A stretch of DNA of 64,000 bases from Solenopsis invicta (Eukaryota; Arthropoda; Insecta; Hymenoptera; Formicidae): positions 23,210,346 to 23,274,345 of the forward strand of contig NC_052667.1 in NCBI RefSeq assembly GCF_016802725.1, read 5' to 3'. The notes beneath the pieces were generated by a model. It had not been told where the DNA came from, did no database searches, and worked only from the letters and a program-made list of their open reading frames with translations. Below, piece by piece: positions 1 to 13,158 of the stretch (position 1 is the stretch's first letter; every line of letters starts with the position of its first letter). The position numbers and the translations under genes are program-made.

Positions 1-2640
1 GCACAATTATGTATATCAGAGTTTCTGTCGCGAGAATTAAATATTAAACGCTCGGAGATAGACGAGTTAAGACTAATCAAAATTTTTTATCTGGCAATTT
101 GCAAAGAAAAGATAGATAATTAAAATTTAAATTTTAAATAAGTGTCAGTCTATAAGCACACACCTACATTTATAATTACCGTCGTCATTAATCCTATATA
201 TAATGATTGATTGCAAGATGCGGCCGATAACGGAAAATACATAAACGCAATAAATATCACTGTATAAAATACGGTAAACTCGTTTCACGCGAGACCGTGC
301 GTGACAGGCGATGTAGAGATACCGATGTCCAATATGCAAATATTTCTCATTTTTAAATGCAAATTGCATCCAATTAAGTATAGAGGATTATTGCGACGGA
401 TACGCAATGAAAATTTGGATCAAATCGCGTGGAAAACGTTACAAGTTTCGCTTGTTTACCTCGAGCGAGCGTTCACACGTTAAAGGCGATGATGTTGCAG
501 CTTATAGTCTGCCACGCGACTTTTAGGCATCAATGAACATAGCCCGATTATCGTTGAACGCGGTCAATCATCCGTTCCGTACCACCGCGCCGCGTTAGTG
601 CCGCGGTAAACGCAATTTTCAGACGCTACGCCGTTACAACGAGATCGAGAGATCCACCTTTCACACCGGATCGGATAATGCTCTCTTTGGCCGCGTCTTT
701 TTCCGCCGCTTTTTTTCACCGCGAGCTTCTCCTTCACCCAGTTTTATTTGCTTTCCTTTCTTATGCGCGTACACCGGCCACTCTCACTGGAATCTAGTTG
801 TAACCTGATTTTTTTAATACCGCGTATTGGCGTACGGTCAGGCGATACTCCTCTGGCGCATGGTTATTAATGTCTCTGAGTAAGTGACAAGACCGACATT
901 AGATGTATAAGAGATATATAATCTAGTCCACGCTCTCCCCCTTCCACCAAACTCGTTTAATAATATTAATAATTTTGTGCCTCTATTTTTCTTTTGTGTC
1001 AGACTTGTCACTCCGATAAATCTGTCCTAAACACGTTCTAAAATTAACCGCCTTGTGCAAATTTCTTTGGGCACGTAGGTGTAATGCAATAAATTAGCGC
1101 CGTAATGCACACAGTAGCAAGTCCTTTCTACGGCAAAAAAAAAGATTTAAAATAATCAATTTTGTTTTGCGCGCGCATAATATCTTGGCTCAAACGTATG
1201 TGATAACATTACTCATTCTGATCAGATTATCATTTGACAATTTGCTTTCACGCGATTAAATCAAAGGTTGACACGGTTATACCGCAATAACATATATTAC
1301 AAAACGTACATTAACTTCGTAATCGCTCCTGCGGACAGAAACAATTTCTCCTTGGATTATATTGCGAAATACGAGGGTTTAAATGCGTATCAGTGCGGCA
1401 CTTTGTTGCAGAAAATCAGTGCATCTACTGATATTTCCATTTCATTTCACCGCTCGGCGATAAATATGCCGCAAAAGAAGAACACGTTTAGTGAAAAGGA
1501 AAATGACTTTCGTACGTGAATACACGTGTAAGACGACGATCAGTTCGTACGGGTGTTCAACCCGCACTGTGCTTGCTGATTATTATTATTTATCTCAACA
1601 TACCTGCTGTAATTTAACATTCTATTGTACTTCCTTTTATTAAGAAATCGATAGGAATTTGCGAACAAATAAACAATCCGTAGAAAGTCGGGTCATCTTT
1701 CAATTATTGCAAAATATATCACTGTTTCTAATTAGTTCATGTACATATGTCAATCTCGAGCAACATTTCGTAAAAGTAACAAGTTCGATTAATTCAAATT
1801 ATATATATATTTTTTTAAGATCAAAACAAAACTGTTGACAAGCGGTTTGTACAGAATTACAAAATGTATACAAATGCAGAAAATATTATTAGACACCAAA
1901 ATTCACTTAAATCAGCAAAAGACTTGTCTTCCTATACTTATAATTTATCTGCTTCAAATTTATATTTTGAAGCAAGTTTTGACAATTCAACAGTTTTTAA
2001 TACAAAATCCAATGTCCTAATGATGAATTTTTTGCTGTCACTATATTAATCATGATCGTAGTAATTACATCATAAGAATTGAGTTTCTGCCAAAGATCCA
2101 GATTCAAATCTACCCAGAACATTAGATTTTTAATCTAAGATAGTGACCGTGGCTTTATATATATATTTAATAGATTTAGAAGAATCTAAAACTGTAAAGT
2201 GTAAAATATGTAATATTTTGTTTTTTTAAGTGAGGGATTTAATTGCTTTCAAAAAACGTTTGTATTCTAAATATTTCGTTAGTAATTTGCATTATATGGA
2301 GACCATTTTCAGTCATAGTGAACCGACTTGAGAGAAATATAAATCATCCCTTTGTGACGACAAAATTGATTTGATCATCCAATGTAATTTATTATTTTTC
2401 TGTATCTATAGTAAATATCATAAATCCGCCGATTGAGAATCGCTGGTGATTGCAACGTCATGATCGGATCGAAAACAGGTTCTTACCTCGGTTGACTGGA
2501 ATCATAGTTTCGATCTGGTAATTTCAAACTAGTAGGCTTGAACTAGACTAGTTTTCAATTTGTTCATCAGATATACGTGCATGCGTGCCAGTCCAGTTTC
2601 CACGAGAGATGATCGGATGAGCAAGGGAGGGGAAGAAAGC
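1..2640. other. Intergenic sequence, no supported gene
   Basis: AT-rich sequence with a more CpG-rich patch at about 480-830. Open frames here are short, mostly begin at non-ATG codons and show no signal peptide, family motif or splice-linked partner. A short palindrome (TTAGATTTTTAATCTAA) sits near 2125. I see no gene in it. Confidence 0.6.
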
Positions 2641-2646
2641 GTCATG

Positions 2647-2690
2647 TATAAAATCGAACTGCCTATCAGAACCTATCCGCAGTATCCCAT
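2647..2690 (+). promoter_or_regulatory. Core promoter of PVPV-repeat gene 1 (TATA box plus initiator region)
   Basis: TATAAAA lies at 2647-2653. Start-site-like sequence follows 20-35 bp later (ATCAGA near 2665, GCAGTAT near 2680). The spacing to the proposed mini-exon ATG at 2740 resembles that of the other array genes. An upstream ATG at 2705 opens a short frame that ends at a TAA at 2759-2761, so it would act as a small upstream ORF if the transcript starts where proposed. Confidence 0.5.
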
Positions 2691-2739
2691 CCGTTGTCCT
2701 GTTCATGCTCGTATTTCTCATCGCGACGTGTTCTGAAAA

Positions 2740-5700
2740 ATGCTCCATCTGTCCTCAGTAAGTAGAAAAAGGCGGATAGGTGTTCCGAGTACCTCCCCGG
2801 GAGTCGCGTGGGAATCGCGGAAGCGGTGATTCACGGCGCCCGAGTTTCCCGCATGACTCGGTTCGCGCGCGAGTTCCGGCTTTACGGCGAACAATAGCGA
2901 TGGAAAGTGATTGCCGATATTTCCATGCTTTCTGTGCGCGATGCAAGTACGGTATAACGCTCTCATAGATTCCGGATATCTTGTGCGCGGCGCGCAAGAA
3001 TGATGATATCGAGTCCGACGTGTCGCCAGCAGCACTTTCCTCGGAAGGAAGAAAGGGCGCATTGCTGAATGTTTTTCTAAGTGTCCGCTCACGAATAAGA
3101 TATTTCTTCGCGTTTCGCTGTTTTGCTCGACCGTTTATGTCGTTGAACTAAGTAATTGAAAGTTTCGATATACAGTAAAAAAAAGTGGTGATTCATTTAA
3201 ATTTACACTTTGTTCAAAACTTAATATATAAATCGCACACACACATATATGTACATGTACCTGTATAAAGAATGTTTTAGTAACAAGAAATAATATGTTA
3301 ATAAAGATTTATTTGCAAAAAGATTTTATATTTAAGCGTTTAAAATTTATTTCTTTTAACTACTACTTTTATATATACTTTTGTTACAATTTATTGTATA
3401 ATTATTGCATGTTTTTTATAAATAAATTAAGTTTCGTTAATAAATAAAAATTTTGACGTTTTATTATTTTTCTTTTTATATTTATCTTTAGTAATAATTT
3501 ACGTGTGAAATTAAAAATCAAGATTTTATGATTATAATAAAAAAATATTAATTCTATTATTTCAGGTACTTGTTGTATATTTATTAATTAAAGCGACGCT
3601 AGCAAGTTTTATAGAGAGTAATTCTGGATGGCACGGGTAAGTAAAAAGGAAATGAGAAGATTTTATAATTATATTTATTATTTTATAACATATTATTTTA
3701 TATGTTTTATTGTGTATTGCAATTTCTAACTGTTGTTCTAATTTTGACAGAGTATCTAATTTTGGTGCTGCAAATTACAATTCTGGTAATCAGAACTTAA
3801 ACCTTCATGAGGATTTTTCTTCATATTCCTCTTTTGGAAATGGTGGCGATATTCACATAGACGTAGATCAACAATTTAAGGGCAGTAATGTTCAATATAC
3901 AATCGCTGAATCTATGCCGATCAGTCAGCACGTGGAAATTACAAAACCAGTGGCAGTGCCAGTTATAAAAAATATTGGTAAGATTGTGTAAATTATATTA
4001 GCAGCAAATTAAATAGAAAAAGTAGAATAAATGGAATATATGAAATCATTTAAAACTAAAAAAATTCTTAGAAGAAACAATTGTTTGATACTCAATATAT
4101 AATAATAATAGTTATTTAATGTCTTATTATTATAGTATCAAAAAATATAAAAATCTTATATAGTTTGTTATATAATTTAAATGCATACCCGGGAAACAAT
4201 TTTTTATATAATTATATTTAATTATATATAGTTATGTAGAATTATATATGGACATATACAACCCAAAAAAATAATATATACTCGTACATATATATATATA
4301 TTTACTACGATTGTATATTATACATCCATTTATGTATAATTATATATATTTAAATATACATATTTTATATATAATTATATATATAAAACTTTTTCTTGGG
4401 TAGTTATATATTTTATAAATTTTTTAATATAATTTATATTATTTGGTAATTGATATGATTGATACCATGTAATAAATGTTCGCTCATGTTAAACTGAAAT
4501 GCGTAATTTTTAATTTTTTAAGTGAAAGAAATATTAAAAACGTTATTGATTTATATTTTTTATTGATAGCTGGCAACGTAAATAAAGCAAAAATGTATTT
4601 CATGCATTAAGAACGCAATGGAAAAACCTGTTCACTGAATGCGATAGTCTTTCATTTCTGTCTTGTATTATCTGTGAAAGCAATATGTGCGAAAGTAATA
4701 TTTATGAGAAAAATCTTATCTGATCGATTGAAATAGTATTTATGAAAAAAAATTTTTATCAACCTGATCGACATGCTCAAATTTTAGAAAAATTAAATTT
4801 CCATCTGAATTCTAAAGTACATTATGAAACTTTGATTACATTAAGTTTCATACACTGTATTTCCTATTTTCTAAAAATGTATGTTAGCAAAATTTTTCTA
4901 GAATATTATTAATTGAATTCTTTCATTTTTCTAATTTTAAATCATCTATTGGTAATTAACACACATACATATACATATATTAAATAATGCAATATCACAA
5001 TTCTCTGATGTTATAAGACATAACGAGAATCATTTGATAAGTTCTTAGAAAATGTGTGAGATGGTGCCACTCTAACATTAAACTGATATGATGGTTGATG
5101 TCTATCATCCGTCAAAACCTTTACAAAGCCTTTCAGGCAGATTCGTCAACTATGTGACAGCTATCTAAAGTGAACTAAATTACTTTGGCTGTTTTTTTTT
5201 TAAATGGAAAAAATTGATATTTGATTATTATAATGTACATATAAAGTAAACTCCTTAATTATAACAAACTACTTAATTAATAAACTAGTTTTACTTTCTA
5301 AAAAGTAAAGAAAAGCAAATACAGTTTGTTGTCACAATATAATTAATTGACGGATTTGTGTGAAATAGTAGAGATTTGAAGGAGGATATACATCAACCAT
5401 CATATCAGTTCGATATTTATGGTACCATATATTTTCTAAGAACTTATCAAACAATCTTTGTAATTTAGATAGTGATAACAAATGTATTGAAAAGTTAATT
5501 AATTTTACTCCATAGAAAATAATGATCTCTTATTTTATTTTTTCCATTATTTTTACATTAGATTCAGATTGATAAATATTTTATATCCTTGCAATTATTC
5601 TAAGCTTCTTCGATAGAATTAAAATTCTTTATACTTTAGAAAATCAATTGTAAAAAAACTTGTTAAAGGAGATTGTTAAAGGAGATTAATTTTTCTTCTG

Positions 5701-6095
5701 AACAACCTCGATACTTAAGAAACCATACAAGGGAGTAAATTATCACGTATCCTGATATTATAGGAGTCCCAGTGGCACAGCCCGTGTCGATACCCGTGCC
5801 TCATCCTATGGCGGTAGGCGTTGCTCAGCCCTATCCCGTACACGTGCCGATGGTCCAACCTGTCCCTGTACCGGTCGTGAAAACCATCGCAATTCCAGTG
5901 GAGAAGAAGATACCGTATCCGGTGGAGAAAATCATACCGGTGCCCGTGGAAAAGCCAGTGCCAATAACTATCGAAAAACACGTGCCCGTTCCAGTGGAGA
6001 AGCTATATCCGATTCACATACCAGTTTACAAGCACATTTTCCATCCAAGAAGAAAAATAAAGAAACGCGGTCGTAAAAGGAGGAAGAGATACTGA
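2740..6095 (+). CDS. Secreted PVPV-K repeat protein 1, basic C-terminal tail (putative cuticle/matrix protein)
   Basis: Four exons: 2740-2757 (tentative), 3566-3636, 3751-3977, 5764-6095, about 215 residues. Phases join exactly (0, 2, 1) with GTAAGT/GTAAGT/GTAAGA donors. Exon 1 (MLHLSS) plus the start of exon 2 (VLVVYLLIKATLA) makes a signal peptide. Next comes an Asn/Ser/Gly-rich spacer, then the junction motif ISQHVEITKPVAVPV shared with gene 2, then an exon of about 110 residues of P-V-P-V-x-K repeats (for example IAIPVEKKIPYPVEK). The protein ends in a very basic tail, HPRRKIKKRGRKRRKRY, which the sister genes lack. Function is not known. Signal peptide, low complexity and the intron in the signal peptide point to a structural extracellular protein. 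The 3' exons are firm; the first exon is chosen by phase, donor quality and promoter position. Confidence 0.75.
4188..4402. repeat. AT-rich imperfect inverted repeat (possible MITE) in intron 3 of gene 1
   Basis: A left arm near 4188-4216 (CCCGGGAAACAA then T/A-rich) is mirrored by a right arm near 4375-4400 that ends in TTTTTCTTGGG. Between them lie alternating TATATA tracts. The arms are diverged and AT-rich, so chance palindromy contributes. An insertion element is plausible but not proven. Confidence 0.35.
5020..5465. mobile_element. Long imperfect inverted repeat (foldback/MITE-like element) in intron 3 of gene 1
   Basis: The left arm contains TTTGATAAGTTCTTAGAAAA (about 5034-5053) and CTGATATGATGGTTGATG (about 5084-5101). 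The reverse complement of 5380-5460 carries the same two blocks in the same order, with similar spacing. Weaker pairing continues inward (CCGTCAAA, ATTCGTCAA and GTGACA blocks), giving arms of roughly 90-160 bp around an AT-rich centre. No transposase frame is present, so this is a non-autonomous element. Confidence 0.65.
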
Positions 6096-6426
6096 GGAAA
6101 GTTATGTTAAAGTTATTAGACGAGATTCCAGCGAATGACACGAATAACTGTTGATTCGTGAAACATTTTTTCGCCAAGCCGGATGACATTAAATAGCGAT
6201 GTAGTAAACTCGTCTTTCTTGATATATAATGAGTCTTGCGTACAAAATTCGTTGTTATACTTGTTAACAACACGGCGAGAAGACAATATTCGTTTTCTTA
6301 CCTGTTCTTGCATCATTGTTATGTTTTTATGTTTGTTGGCGTATCTTGTTCATTGTTACCAAATAATCTTACTTATTAGCGATTCCTTTATATTGTATAA
6401 TAACATTTACCTCTTTGTATAGGTAA

Positions 6427-6432
6427 AATAAA
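6427..6432 (+). terminator. Candidate polyadenylation signal of gene 1
   Basis: AATAAA about 330 bp after the stop codon at 6095, in an AT-rich 3' region. It is the first canonical hexamer I found downstream. Confidence 0.45.
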
Positions 6433-6439
6433 GATGTAA

Positions 6440-8400
6440 CGAAATGATGGTTATAATATTGAAGTAATAAAAATCCAAATGCAAATAGACAAGTAGATTA
6501 TGTTTTCTAGAATTAATATAAAATTATTAATTTATCAAATGTTTATTCTAACCGAAAAACACAGATTCCTAGTTTTATTACTTGCTTATTAATATTTTTC
6601 TTGCATATATAATCATTATGGTTATTTAATTCTTCCTTGCACATATAATTATTATGGTTTTTTATATAAATTATTTTTTTTTAAGAATAATTTATATAGG
6701 ATTTTAATAACAAAAGAGATGATGAATTATCCGAGATCCAAATAGTTTGTACGTGAAAAATAATACAAATTTGTATATAACGTATAACTGATATAACTAC
6801 AGCATATATAGTAATTGTGTAATTTAGTAAGTTAGTGTACCTTCACTTCCTTTCATTTCCGTACAATTCGCTTGGACATGTTGTCTTAAATGAGATAATG
6901 AACTATAGAAATTTAGACATCAGCGATTGTGATTTTAGATCACTTCCCGGAAACTTGTATATCTTTACTTATGCTTTCAAATAACTTGTTTGATTTATTA
7001 TTGTATAAAATTCGCTTTGGATTCGTCGGAAATGGTTACAGTTCAGTAAGTCAGCAATTTTATTCCTCTTCCTTAGCCTGAGGAAATCGAAGTATGAAAG
7101 TATTCATTTTGCTAATTGTGCTTTTTCGTATTTAATATTTTTTAACGGTTTACAAGAATTAAACATTCATTTGATAGTTGTCCTTAATATATAATTATGT
7201 ACAAATTAAAACATGCACTCACAATATCTAATTGTCATTTTGTATTGAAAATTATATCGTGTTACATAATAATAATTTTGACAAATTGTAATAAAAATTT
7301 TCACTTTTTTAGTTTTATTATTTAAAAAAAAAAGAAATTAAAATTTTGTTACTTCCTTTTTCGAGGAGAAGATTCTGCAACGATAGAATCCCCCTAGGCT
7401 TTTGAAAGTTTAAAGGAAAATTCCACGAATCAGGAGCGGCACGCATATCAGCTCACCGAGAGGTCTATGTTTTCTTGCTAATTATCATAATAATAAAACA
7501 TTAGTGCATAAAGTAACTAGGTATATCGTCCACACATTTGTTATGCTCTCTTCACATATAGTTAAAGTGCGTGCATTAAAATTAGTCTTTCGTTTTTTTT
7601 GTGATTAAATCGCACATTTGTGACATATGATATTTATCAATTTTGCTTGAAATAATGAGACTACAGATGTGAAAGAATAAAAAGCACATAAATTGCATTT
7701 TTTCATTATATTAAATATCTTTTATTGTTAATATTTCTTAAACCACAAATAATTTTATAAAAATTGAAAATTGTATGTAACGCAGTAGTTTTGAAGAAAA
7801 ACATTTTGGAATATTTGTTCTATTAATTATTTCGCTAAATGTAAAGAGACGATTTCGTTATGATACTAAATATGTAATCAAATTACTGTATGTGTCAAAT
7901 AATAATCGCATAATCTTATATAGGCAAATTAAGTGCGTTTTTGGAATCAATCAGAATAAATGTTTGTTCCGTCAACAGCGGAAGACATCTTTTTCATGGT
8001 ACATTAACGGCACCGTAAAAGCGATAATAAAAGTCGGTTTTAAAACATCGGTTTTAAAACGTGGAATTAGGATATCTAAATGAACTGTGGAAATTAACCG
8101 TCTCACGACGAACGACGTGCAAATTTAGCGGCTTCTCCATATGAAACGTTGGCGACGGCGAGCGCAGGCGACGGAGTAGTAGTAGGCAGTAAACCCGGTG
8201 AACGTGGAAATCCGCGTTCGTAGACGCTCACCCGTTTACAACGGAATAGGAAATGTCCGATTCGTTGTCAATGTGAAGGCCGCGAGGACGCGGTCAATTA
8301 TTTTCATGCTCGCGCCGAGTAGACTGCAGCGAAACAATTGCACCGGGCGGGTATAATTCGCCGCAGTGAGAAGCGAGACGAAATCACATCGTCTACAGTG
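6440..8400. other. Intergenic sequence between genes 1 and 2
   Basis: AT-rich up to about 8050, then more CpG-rich towards the gene 2 promoter (8100-8400). No coding exon with a plausible product seen. Confidence 0.55.
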
Positions 8401-8413
8401 AAAGGCCCCACGG

Positions 8414-8450
8414 TATATTAAGACGAGAAATAGCCGAAGATGTATCAGTC
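8414..8450 (+). promoter_or_regulatory. Core promoter of gene 2 (TATA plus TCAGTC initiator)
   Basis: TATATTAA at 8414-8421 is followed about 31 bp later by ATCAGTCG (8443-8450), a good match to the arthropod initiator. This predicts a start near 8446 and a 5' UTR of about 66 nt before the ATG at 8512. Confidence 0.7.
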
Positions 8451-8511
8451 GTTCGAGAGACTTGCGCTACAAGCGACTACTTGAAGCGCACTAATAGAGA
8501 CACGTGGGAGG

Positions 8512-10098
8512 ATGAACGGAATCGTAAGTACCGAGTAAATTGCTCAATCACAGAAAACGCAGTTAAAAATGTGACAAGTTTGGAGCGCCGAATCAAAGTT
8601 GGATCATAAATTTACTTAATTTCTGTCAAGATCGTGTCAATCTTATCGTACTTCAATATGTAATTTTTAGGGTTTAATAATTTCTTCCGTATCACACTGA
8701 TGATATCCTCGGTATATCTATCGTATATGTAAATTATGCAAAGATAAAATTAATTATCCTTATAGAAGGACAGACCAAAAATTTTTTATGATTCTAAGTA
8801 TTGTTAAATGATGGATATTTTTGCGAATTGCTATCGCACTTTCAAATCTCCTCTTTTAATTTACGATTTATAGGTGCTGCTTTCTTTGGTGTCCTTGGCC
8901 GCGGCCACGCCAGTGTTCGTGAACCAAGATGAAGGAGGGCACTACATGTTGCAGTTATTTAGCGGCCAGTACGCGATCGATCGATCCGATCAGGAGATCT
9001 CCGGTACTTCCGGCGGCGCCGGTGGTTTCTACGGGGGTGGTGGCTACGGGGGTGGCTACGGGGGTGGCTACGGCGGAGGTAATGAGGGTGGTCACGTGGC
9101 CAGCTACGAGGGCGGTGATGTCGGGGGTGGCCACGGGGGCGGTGATCTCGGGGGTAGCCACGGGGGCGGTGGTTTCGATGCTGGTTCCTCCGGCGGGCAT
9201 TTAGAGTCCGGCGGTGGTTTCGATGGTGGTCATCAAGATTACTCTTCCGGCGGCGGATTCGACGGTGGTCACGGCGGTGACGAAGGCGGCCATGGAATCT
9301 CGCTGGACAGCGGGCATAATTACATTCACAGTGTTCCCATCTCCGAGCACGTCGAAGTGACAAAGCCTGTGGCCGTGCCAGTCTACAAGCACATCGGTAA
9401 CTACGTGCAATATTACTTTCCGCGCTACGATCTGTACTTGAAAGTCGTGGAATCGGGAGTTATGGCGCTATAAAGAAGTCGTCTCCTTTATTAATAATTA
9501 TGGAAATTGAATTTTGAGTCCATAATTAATATTACTGTTGGCTGTTTATGCGTCAGCGGTTGAAAGTCAAAGACTTGCTATTTTTAAATACATGTGTGAC
9601 CAAAAGTTATACAGTTTTTAGCCAATTATCTTCTTGTTTTGTATAAAAAAAAAGAAACTTGAAAGGGGGTATCATTTTCTTTATCAGCATAAATTTCAAC
9701 AGGTTAAAGACCTTCAAGTATTTTTTCCGCTCGCTAAATTATATTCATAATCTAAAGACGTATTTCTCATCTCTCTCTCAAATCATTTTTTTTTTTCAGG
9801 TGTACCGGTTCCAAAATCAGTGCCGATAGCTGTGCCGCATCCGGTAGCAGTTGGCGTCCCGCAACCTTATCCCGTTCATGTTCCCGTACCGAAGCACATT
9901 CCCATACAAGTTGTGAAGACGATAGCGGTCCCGGTAGAGAAGAAGGTGCCTTATCCCGTGGAGAAGCACATACCGGTCCCCATCGAGAAGCCAGTTCCCA
10001 TCACAATCGAGAAGCACATCCCTGTCCCGGTCGTGAAGCCGTATCCCATCAAAATTCCCGTCTACAAGACGATTTACCACCATGCGAAGAAGCATTAA
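8512..10098 (+). CDS. Secreted Gly-rich / PVPV-K repeat protein 2 (putative cuticle/matrix protein)
   Basis: Three exons: 8512-8523 (ATG AAC GGA ATC, then GTAAGT), 8874-9396, 9800-10098, about 277 residues, phases 0 and 1. The signal peptide (MNGI then VLLSLVSLAAATPV) is split by intron 1. Residues about 48-145 are Gly-rich with GGYGGG, GGHGG and GGGFDGG units, typical of extensible or sclerotised extracellular proteins. Next come ISEHVEVTKPVAVPVYKHIG and, in exon 3, about 98 residues of P-V-P-V-x-K repeats. The protein ends in Lys/His (HHAKKH). The exon 3 domain aligns with genes 1 and 3. Exon 2 is distinctly GC-rich because of Gly codons. Function is inferred from composition and gene structure; a role in cuticle, egg shell or silk-like secretion would fit equally. 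Confidence 0.85.
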
Positions 10099-10684
10099 AG
10101 CGTACCTGTGGCGTGGAGGATTTTCATGGATAGGAAAAAAGGCGGCTCGGAAGTGACCCTCAGCAATCTTTCAATCGCAAATTTTCAATTAAAGCACATT
10201 AGAGATATTGGCCCATGTGCGATCGAGAGAGCGAGAAGATGCTTACTCTGTATGAAAATATCTTCTTGCTCACACGATGAACGGCAGCCGTACGTTTGTT
10301 CGTAAACAAACGCTATGTCTGAAAAATAATTACGTACAGCTAAATAATCTACCGAGTGCTCGGGGATTGCTTAGAAGTAATTTCAGCCGCATTAGCTACT
10401 AGTAGTTTGTTCAAAACTTATACGATAGTACTTTGCTTATTATTGTGTAAGAATTGACTTGAACACTGAACTGACGTTCCCGTCCTAATCCTCGTAGCAA
10501 TTATTCGCCGATGTTCTGCCAAAAGGAGAAAGTTGACGAAAAACAGCCCATGTTCGCTCCATGGTCGAGCGCGCTCTTTGATTCCGATTTATTTTTTTTG
10601 TATATACGCGCATTTGTAAGCGTCGGCGCAACCGGCGCGTTGTTGAGCCACTTTTTTATGTTTTGTTGTTCTGTTGCGTTTTTG

Positions 10685-10690
10685 AATAAA
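10685..10690 (+). terminator. Candidate polyadenylation signal of gene 2
   Basis: AATAAA (in TTTGAATAAAATGC) about 590 bp after the stop at 10098, followed by a T-rich stretch. It implies a fairly long 3' UTR. Confidence 0.4.
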
Positions 10691-10739
10691 ATGCTTACAA
10701 AACTGAGTATACTCGTTGTTTTTATTCAGTGAAAGTCTG

Positions 10740-13070
10740 TCGCCGAGACTTTTTACTATTTTACGTGTAGCGTCAGAAAGTGCTAAGATAAATTAAGATA
10801 ACGAGCTCTCTTTCTCTTCTTCTTGGATATTAGTATCATTATTACTACTATTGCTCGCAATAATGATAAGTGATCCGAAGGTGCTTGAAATCTGACATTA
10901 GCGAAATTTATAATAATATGGACGATACAAATATTTGTTTCGATTAATTAACAACTGATCGTTTAATTTTAATTTTCCTTTTAATTAAGTGAACACATGA
11001 ATATTCGAAATACAAAAATTACATTCTAATTTTTATATATTATATTTTTATATTATTTTATTATTTTGTATTTTTATTATGTTATTTTTATATTGTGTTT
11101 TATACCATTTAATATATCATCTCATTTCTTTTCTAAATTATTACGTGTCCATTATCTTTTCTTCAAGCTATTGAAAACTGTCAATTTAAATTTCTTTGAC
11201 TCGCGAGCAAAAAGTAATCTTTCAATTTCTAGAGCAGAAAGAACAATTTTTCTGTATCTAAAAATAGCTATAGATACAGATCAGACAATAAGTTTGTCAG
11301 ATTCCTAAAATAATTACGTAGAACGTTTGAACTGGTTCCTAGAATGTCAAAAATTTTTGCACCTGTTTTGATTTCATCATTATTGAGTTACATAATTATT
11401 TTGATGGTCAACAAAATTATTTTTGGATCTGCAGCTATATTTTTAAATATTTGAGAGTTGTCGAATACGTATCATTTATAAATTATTTTTATTATATTTC
11501 CCATTTGATATATGTATGATTTAATATGTATGTGCATATTGATTTCTATTTTACGCAAATGATCGTATTTGTAGTAATTGTAACTTAATATTTCGAGTAG
11601 CCATTATTACAATGTTTACCTTTCATAAATAACAAGTTAATTAATTATAAACCTTTTACAATCACTTTGCTTTAACCTAAATTAAAAATATCAAATTTAT
11701 GAATTAAAATAATTAAAAATATAAAAAATTATTAACTAATATATTTTTTATTAATAAGTTATTGAAAAGAGATCAAATGTATGTTAATTAATAAATAATA
11801 AATAATGAAAGGTAAGGTGGTTAAATTATAAATAATTTGAATTTTTTTTTACAGCTGATATATTTTTATTTGTATCAATTTTAATTTTACTATTATGATT
11901 ACTATTAATATTATTTTTATTGTAATAAAATATGTACGATTTTTAGGAAATTTGATAGATTCTATGAAAATATATCGATTTAGCTTTTAAAACTGTTGGA
12001 AATATATATGTACAATGAATTTAAAATATTCTTTTAAGACAATAGATCTTTTTTTATAAAAATATAAATTCAGTACAAAATTGCATAATTGCATTATCAA
12101 CCATATATATTGATAAAAAATTAACATCAGTTGTACCTAATTTTTTAAAATGTTATTAATATTTAGTAATTTATCTCCAGTTTAGCAAAATCGTTCTTTC
12201 CATGTAAAATTTGATCATTTTAATGAAGGTAACTCGCTGCAAATTTGCGTCGATAATGGTAATAGCAGCCAAACAAGCATCGATTACAGTCCGTATGCGT
12301 TCCACTACAGGTCGTAGAGTGTGAGAAGTGCCCGTGACAGGCTTTCACTGTGATTTTCGATAAAAGCGCAGGAATTCCATGGAAAGTAGACGTTAGACAG
12401 ATTGATTCGCCCGCGATGGACGGGATCATCGTGGTCACATGCAACAAATCATCCATGACATTGGCAGCGTCGTTGTATCTAACAAGATTAATCCATCGAT
12501 TCTTGTGTTTTGTAACAAAAAATAACCGAGAAAATGACTCACAAATAAATATTCACGTTTGCAGGATAAAAAAACTCTTCAGAAGAAATAAGAAAGCAAT
12601 TGAAAGATTGTACTGCTTTTTAAAGTTGCTATTTAAAATATAACAACGCATTTTTTAAACGCTGCATTCTGTTTTTTTAAAAATATTATTGTCTATCTAT
12701 AACAATATAAAATTTTTCGAGGCTTAAGAAAATATATTTTGTAACTTTTTAAACAAAGCTTTTGTTGACTAATCTTGCATTAATATTAGGATAAAAAGGA
12801 AATATTTTTGATACAAATTTTAATCAAAGTACATCAAGTCACGTTTAAGATTAAGACAAGGAAATTAGATTTATACGTAAAAATTCATGTACGAGACAGT
12901 GAGGAAGTAAGACGATAATGTATAATTATAGACGGAGTAGCAAGTATTAGATGTTATGCAATATTTACGCGTAATAGTGATTGCAAACGAACAGTTCCTC
13001 AATCGTGAAATCTATAGCATCTGCGGTGGGGTCATTACAAAGAGCAGCGAGTGGGGTTGCTTGTTCTCTC
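10740..13070. other. Intergenic sequence between genes 2 and 3
   Basis: Very AT-rich with homopolymer runs. It contains one copy of the dispersed inverted-repeat family described at 11233-11460. A less AT-rich patch at 12220-12450 holds overlapping open frames on both strands without family features. No gene supported. Confidence 0.55.
11233..11460. mobile_element. MITE-like repeat, family A copy 1
   Basis: The left end (CAGAAAGAACAATTTTTCTG then ATCTAAAAATAGCTATAGATACAGATC) is an imperfect inverted match of the right end (CAACAAAATTATTTTTGGATCTGCAGCTATATTTTTAA). The same end sequences occur at 14787, 25076 and 61921. No coding capacity. Confidence 0.5.
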
Positions 13071-13081
13071 TGTGCGGGCGG

Positions 13082-13120
13082 TATATAAAGTGACGATCAA
13101 AAGAATCTGTCCGAGTAGAC
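13082..13120 (+). promoter_or_regulatory. Core promoter of gene 3 (TATA box)
   Basis: TATATAAAG at 13082-13090, 77 bp upstream of the mini-exon ATG at 13159. The predicted start is near 13113 (CCGAGTAG). The word GTATATAAAG recurs in front of genes 4 and 5. Confidence 0.6.
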
Positions 13121-13158
13121 AATCTATTCATTGACGATAGAGATAACTTAGCTAAGGA

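Noticed and set aside
8955..9410. Long antisense frames opposite the Gly-rich exon of gene 2
   Set aside because: They are shadows of repetitive GGC/GGT codons; they have no independent start, promoter or splice context.
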